Under the pieces are notes generated by a model, which saw nothing but the letters and a program-made list of their open reading frames with translations, searched no databases and was not told the origin of the DNA. Positions 19,804-22,328 of a stretch of 22,328 nt of DNA are shown in pieces. The stretch is taken from contig JBFIDG010000018.1 in NCBI GenBank assembly GCA_041581335.1, positions 1-22,328 on the forward strand, given 5' to 3'. Both the position numbers and the translations under genes were made by a program. This DNA is from JBFGSX01 sp041581335 (GTDB lineage Archaea; Thermoplasmatota; E2; JACPAO01; JAHFTW01). How positions within the stretch are numbered: the stretch's first letter is position 1; each line of letters begins with the position of its first letter.

Positions 19804-20895
19804 ATGGTGCAGCAGAATGCCCAGGCGGAGACATGGCTGACGAACGCGGCCCTAGTGGTGCTCGAGGCCTCACCGGCCCAGACCGCACTGATCGACAGCC
19901 GTGGCAAGGTGCTGCACGTCAATCCGGCGTGGGAACGTTTCTCCCGCGAGAACGGGGGGAATCCCGCACGGACCGGCGTGGGCCAGGATTACTTGGAGGC
20001 GTGTCGCGATGCGGGGAAAGACGGTGGGCATGCCTACGACGTCATCAAGGCGGTCCTGGACGGACGATCAGCGATGCGGACGCTGGAATACCCATGCCAT
20101 TCGCCGACCGAGCAGCGCTGGTTCCGACTACGCTGCGTCCGCGTGGATGCGGCGCCCGTCGCAGCGGCCGTCATCCACGATGACCTGACCGACCACTACC
20201 TTGCCGGGGAGGCCCGCCGGCGGCTTGACAAAGAGGCAGCGAAGGTCCAGGTGCTTGAGCAGGAGGAGGCACGGACGACGCGGGCACTGAACACCATCAG
20301 TCACAAGCTGAGGACACCGTTGACGCCGGTCCGCTTGCAGATCGCCACCTTGGGCCGTAAGGAACTGCCTCCGGACCTGGCTGCGCTGGTAGACAAGATG
20401 CGCAGCAGCACGGAGCGATTGGTCGACGCGGTGCACGACGCCGTGAAGGCCATCGAGCTCCAGCATGCCCCCTTACGGACGGAGCACTTGGATTCCGTGG
20501 AGGCGGGGGCCCGCCTGCATGCATGGCTGACCAAGGAGGGCGCCTTGGCCAACGTGAGTTGGCACTTCCACTCAGGCCAGGATGTCGACATCGACCTGCC
20601 CTTGCTCGTGCCACCGGTGGCCGAGCTGCTGCGCAGCGCCAAAGCCCTGGACCCGGAAGGCCATGCTGAAATCGACGCCGCCTTTGATCACGGGACACGG
20701 CTGACGATCAGACACCATGGCCCAGCCAGCACGGAGCCCGCAGGGGACGACGATGCCGGACTCGGCCTGGCGATCTACATGTGCCGGGCCGTGGCGCGCA
20801 TCCACGGGGGCACATTCGACTTGACGACGAAGCAGGGCGAGGCGTCATACGTGCTGGACCTGCCTGCCGAACATCCGCCACAGGGCACAGCCTGA
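19804..20895 (+). CDS. PAS histidine kinase with degenerate ATP-binding site
   Basis: A 363-residue soluble protein: a PAS domain (about 12-130: TALIDSRGKVLHVNPAWERF), a coiled linker, a HisKA domain and a HATPase-like domain. The phospho-accepting region TISHKLRTPLTPVRLQI keeps His167, but Lys replaces the usual Glu after it. The ATP domain has lost key residues: the N-box reads AELLRSAKAL with no Asn to hold magnesium, and the G1 box reads HHGPAS in place of DNG.G. Only the G2-like DAGLGLAIYMCRAVARIHGG remains recognisable. It is therefore probably unable to phosphorylate itself, and might be a phosphotransfer partner or a regulator of other kinases. The start is ATG 19804 or GTG 19807. It is divergent from hbd, with no response regulator nearby. 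Confidence 0.88.
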   Translation: MVQQNAQAETWLTNAALVVLEASPAQTALIDSRGKVLHVNPAWERFSRENGGNPARTGVGQDYLEACRDAGKDGGHAYDVIKAVLDGRSAMRTLEYPCHSPTEQRWFRLRCVRVDAAPVAAAVIHDDLTDHYLAGEARRRLDKEAAKVQVLEQEEARTTRALNTISHKLRTPLTPVRLQIATLGRKELPPDLAALVDKMRSSTERLVDAVHDAVKAIELQHAPLRTEHLDSVEAGARLHAWLTKEGALANVSWHFHSGQDVDIDLPLLVPPVAELLRSAKALDPEGHAEIDAAFDHGTRLTIRHHGPASTEPAGDDDAGLGLAIYMCRAVARIHGGTFDLTTKQGEASYVLDLPAEHPPQGTA

Positions 20896-20901
20896 AGGAC
20901 C

Positions 20902-21153
20902 TCAGTACTCGCCTTCTTCACCTGGTCTCGGGACGACATCCGGCCGCGGCATGCCATGACCGAAGGTGAGCATCAAGCCCAGGACCCCAAGACCGACGAC
21001 GACCATACCGACGCCCAGCAGGCCGATACTCAGCAGCCAGATGCCGACGGCGGCGGTCAAGAGGGACACGGGCAGGCCCGCCAGCAACAGACCGAGGTCC
21101 ATGCCGGATGAGGCCCGAGGAGGCACTTGGTCCTTCCGTCGCAGCTGTCTCAT
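20902..21153 (-). CDS. Small two-helix membrane protein in the ABC operon
   Basis: An 83-residue membrane protein of unknown family. After a basic N-terminus (MRQLRRKDQVPPR) come two hydrophobic helices, about 19-42 and 44-64, and an acidic tail ending PGEEGEY. The ATG at 21153 directly follows the permease TGA with no gap, so translation is likely coupled. An internal ATG at codon 18 is possible but would remove the basic, inside-facing end. It may be an accessory part of the transporter; that rests on position alone. Confidence 0.75.
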   Translation of the reverse strand: MRQLRRKDQVPPRASSGMDLGLLLAGLPVSLLTAAVGIWLLSIGLLGVGMVVVGLGVLGLMLTFGHGMPRPDVVPRPGEEGEY

Positions 21154-21903
21154 TCAGACCAGGAGCCGGTCGCGCCGGAAACGGACGAACGCAAGGATCG
21201 GAAACAGGATGGCCATGGTCAGCGACACGACCGCCATGAAGGAGACGGCAAGGATCGTGACGAGCGTGGATGCGGAGCTGAGCGTGATGCTCAGCCCGGG
21301 CATCATGAACATAGGGATCATGACGTAGCCCATTTTCTGACCCGCGTCTTTGACGGTCTTGGCCCGCGTGGAGAACACGAACGCGAAGCAGGTGAAGATG
21401 AACGCTGGCACGAGCGTGGCTGCTGCAGCCATGGGGATGGCCAGTAGCCCCCAGAGTAGACCATACTGGGCGTACAGGAACACCAAGGTCAGCCAGACAG
21501 CGGCCCCGCCAAAGGCGCTGACCAAGACCGCCACCGCGACGACCGCGACCGCCTTGGCCCAGAGGATCGCTTTGTCACTAAGGGGCCCAGCGAGCAACGT
21601 CTCGAGCGTATGCCTTTCTCGCTCACCCGCGATGGCGTCCACGCCGAGGTTCATGGGGATCATGACCGCGGAGAACGTGGCTCCGACGAGGCCGACCATC
21701 ATGGTGATGAAGACCGTGAACGAGAGGCCTGGGCCTGCGCCGACAACGTCCGTGATGTCGCGGAACATGTAGCCGAAGCCGACGGTGGCGCCGATGCCGA
21801 AGAACACGGACAGAGCCAGCGATGCGATGAGCATGCCACTCCATTTGCCCGCCGGCCGCACGTGCTCTTTGAATTCCTTGCGGGCGAGCGCCTGCCAGCT
21901 CAT
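21154..21903 (-). CDS. ABC-2 type transporter permease
   Basis: A 249-residue permease with about six membrane helices, of the ABC-2 export type. The N-terminus LARKEFKEHVR matches the cytoplasmic amphipathic start typical of these permeases. The segment DAIAGERERHTLETLLAGPLSDKAILWAKAV carries the classic E(R/K)...TLE.LL..P.....I...K coupling-helix motif. The ATG at 21903 overlaps the ATPase stop as ATGA, so the genes are coupled. The open frame continues upstream to 22215, but that part lies within the ATPase gene and is a shadow. The substrate is not evident; related systems export drugs, lipids, polysaccharide or sodium. The assignment is strong. Confidence 0.93.
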   Translation of the reverse strand: MSWQALARKEFKEHVRPAGKWSGMLIASLALSVFFGIGATVGFGYMFRDITDVVGAGPGLSFTVFITMMVGLVGATFSAVMIPMNLGVDAIAGERERHTLETLLAGPLSDKAILWAKAVAVVAVAVLVSAFGGAAVWLTLVFLYAQYGLLWGLLAIPMAAAATLVPAFIFTCFAFVFSTRAKTVKDAGQKMGYVMIPMFMMPGLSITLSSASTLVTILAVSFMAVVSLTMAILFPILAFVRFRRDRLLV

Positions 21904-22328
21904 GGGCTCTCCATGAGTGCGATGAATTCGTCTTCCAGGCTGCTTCGGATACGTTCGACGCCTTCCACTTCGACGCCGGCTCGCACGAGGCTTGCGACGA
22001 TGGGCGCGGCGGGTACGTCGTTGTGCAAACCGATCAGGATGCCGTCGTTCGTGGTCGTGACCGATGCGACGTCGCGGCGCCGGCGCATGCTGGCGAGGAC
22101 CTTGGCATCGAAGCCGTGGCCCGCGATGCGGAGCTGCGGCGACCTGTCGCCGAGGCTGCCGGGGGCACCTTGTGCGATGACCTTGCCTTGGCGCAGGACC
22201 GCGACCTCGTCGCACATGGCTTCGGCTTCCTGCATGTTGTGCGTGGTCAGGAATACGGTGGTCCCGGCGTCGCGGGTGACGGTCTTCAGGAACTCGCGCA
22301 GGTCCGCTGCGACCTTGGGGTCGAAGCC
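21900..22328 (-). CDS. ABC transporter ATPase, C-terminal part (runs off the window)
   Basis: The last 142 residues of an ABC ATPase; the N-terminal part with Walker A, signature motif and Walker B lies beyond the window. The visible part begins GFDPKVAADLREFLKTV, just after Walker B (the usual GLDP D-loop reads GFDP), and continues to the H-loop TTHNMQEAEAMCDEV and the strand AVLRQGKVIAQGAPGSL. The final 80 residues match the C-terminal extension common in ABC-2 exporters and end SSLEDEFIALMESP. Its TGA overlaps the permease start (ATGA). The ATPase, permease and 83-residue membrane protein form one operon. Which substrate is exported cannot be told. Confidence 0.95.
   Translation of the reverse strand, partial: GFDPKVAADLREFLKTVTRDAGTTVFLTTHNMQEAEAMCDEVAVLRQGKVIAQGAPGSLGDRSPQLRIAGHGFDAKVLASMRRRRDVASVTTTNDGILIGLHNDVPAAPIVASLVRAGVEVEGVERIRSSLEDEFIALMESP

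Noticed and set aside
1..22328. tRNA or rRNA genes, mobile elements, prophage
   Set aside because: I saw no cloverleaf-like segment, no transposase or integrase, no terminal inverted repeats, and no stretch of markedly different composition.

Overview
The window is a gene-dense, high-GC stretch of an archaeal chromosome with about 23 credible protein genes. I see no RNA gene, CRISPR array, transposase or phage gene. Archaeal assignment rests on uS12 and uS7 of archaeal type, a 55-residue Sec61-beta, a COG1031-type radical SAM protein with a helix-hairpin-helix tail, membrane-anchored tandem winged helices, a PGF-CTERM-like tail on a secreted peptidase, and TATA boxes placed about 25 bases before many start codons. 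A high-GC euryarchaeal lineage, perhaps Thermoplasmatota, fits; that is inference. Several enzymes (FolD, glutaredoxin, 3-hydroxyacyl-CoA dehydrogenase, PAS histidine kinases) belong to families widespread in bacteria.

Layout. 1-1090 (-): rpsL-rpsG. 1336-2136 (-): a lipoprotein, divergent from a glutaredoxin (2220-2492 +). 2511-2899 (+): a doubtful small ORF coupled to a 47-residue AbrB-like protein. 2896-4887 (-): folD and a Cys-rich lipoprotein. 5105-6260 (+): a PPC-like lipoprotein and a HAD phosphatase. 6266-6785 (-): Sec61-beta and a two-helix membrane protein. 6928-9216 (+): an unusual fusion of a di-iron ferritin-like domain, an E2-type acyltransferase domain, a membrane segment and three Cys/His repeats. 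9376-11520 (+): a secreted M14 peptidase. 11526-15245 (-): a PAS-PAS histidine kinase, a radical SAM protein and a short SDR-like protein. 15408-17601 (+): a secreted protein with 11-residue repeats and a membrane-bound tandem-wHTH regulator. 17603-19671 (-): a ten-helix membrane protein translationally coupled to 3-hydroxybutyryl-CoA dehydrogenase. 19804-20895 (+): a PAS histidine kinase with a degenerate ATP site. 20902-22328 (-): a small membrane protein, an ABC-2 permease and the C-terminal part of its ATPase.

Themes. Many genes appear to be transcribed as leaderless mRNAs, and the TATA position helps choose starts, several of them GTG. The cell surface is heavily represented: three lipoproteins, an anchored peptidase, a secreted repeat protein, a Sec subunit and an exporter. 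All five exported proteins have an even number of cysteines after the signal region. The most novel-looking item is the fusion at 6928-9216: all expected di-iron ligands and the E2 catalytic motif are present, but it has no lipoyl domain and no dehydrogenase partners nearby.
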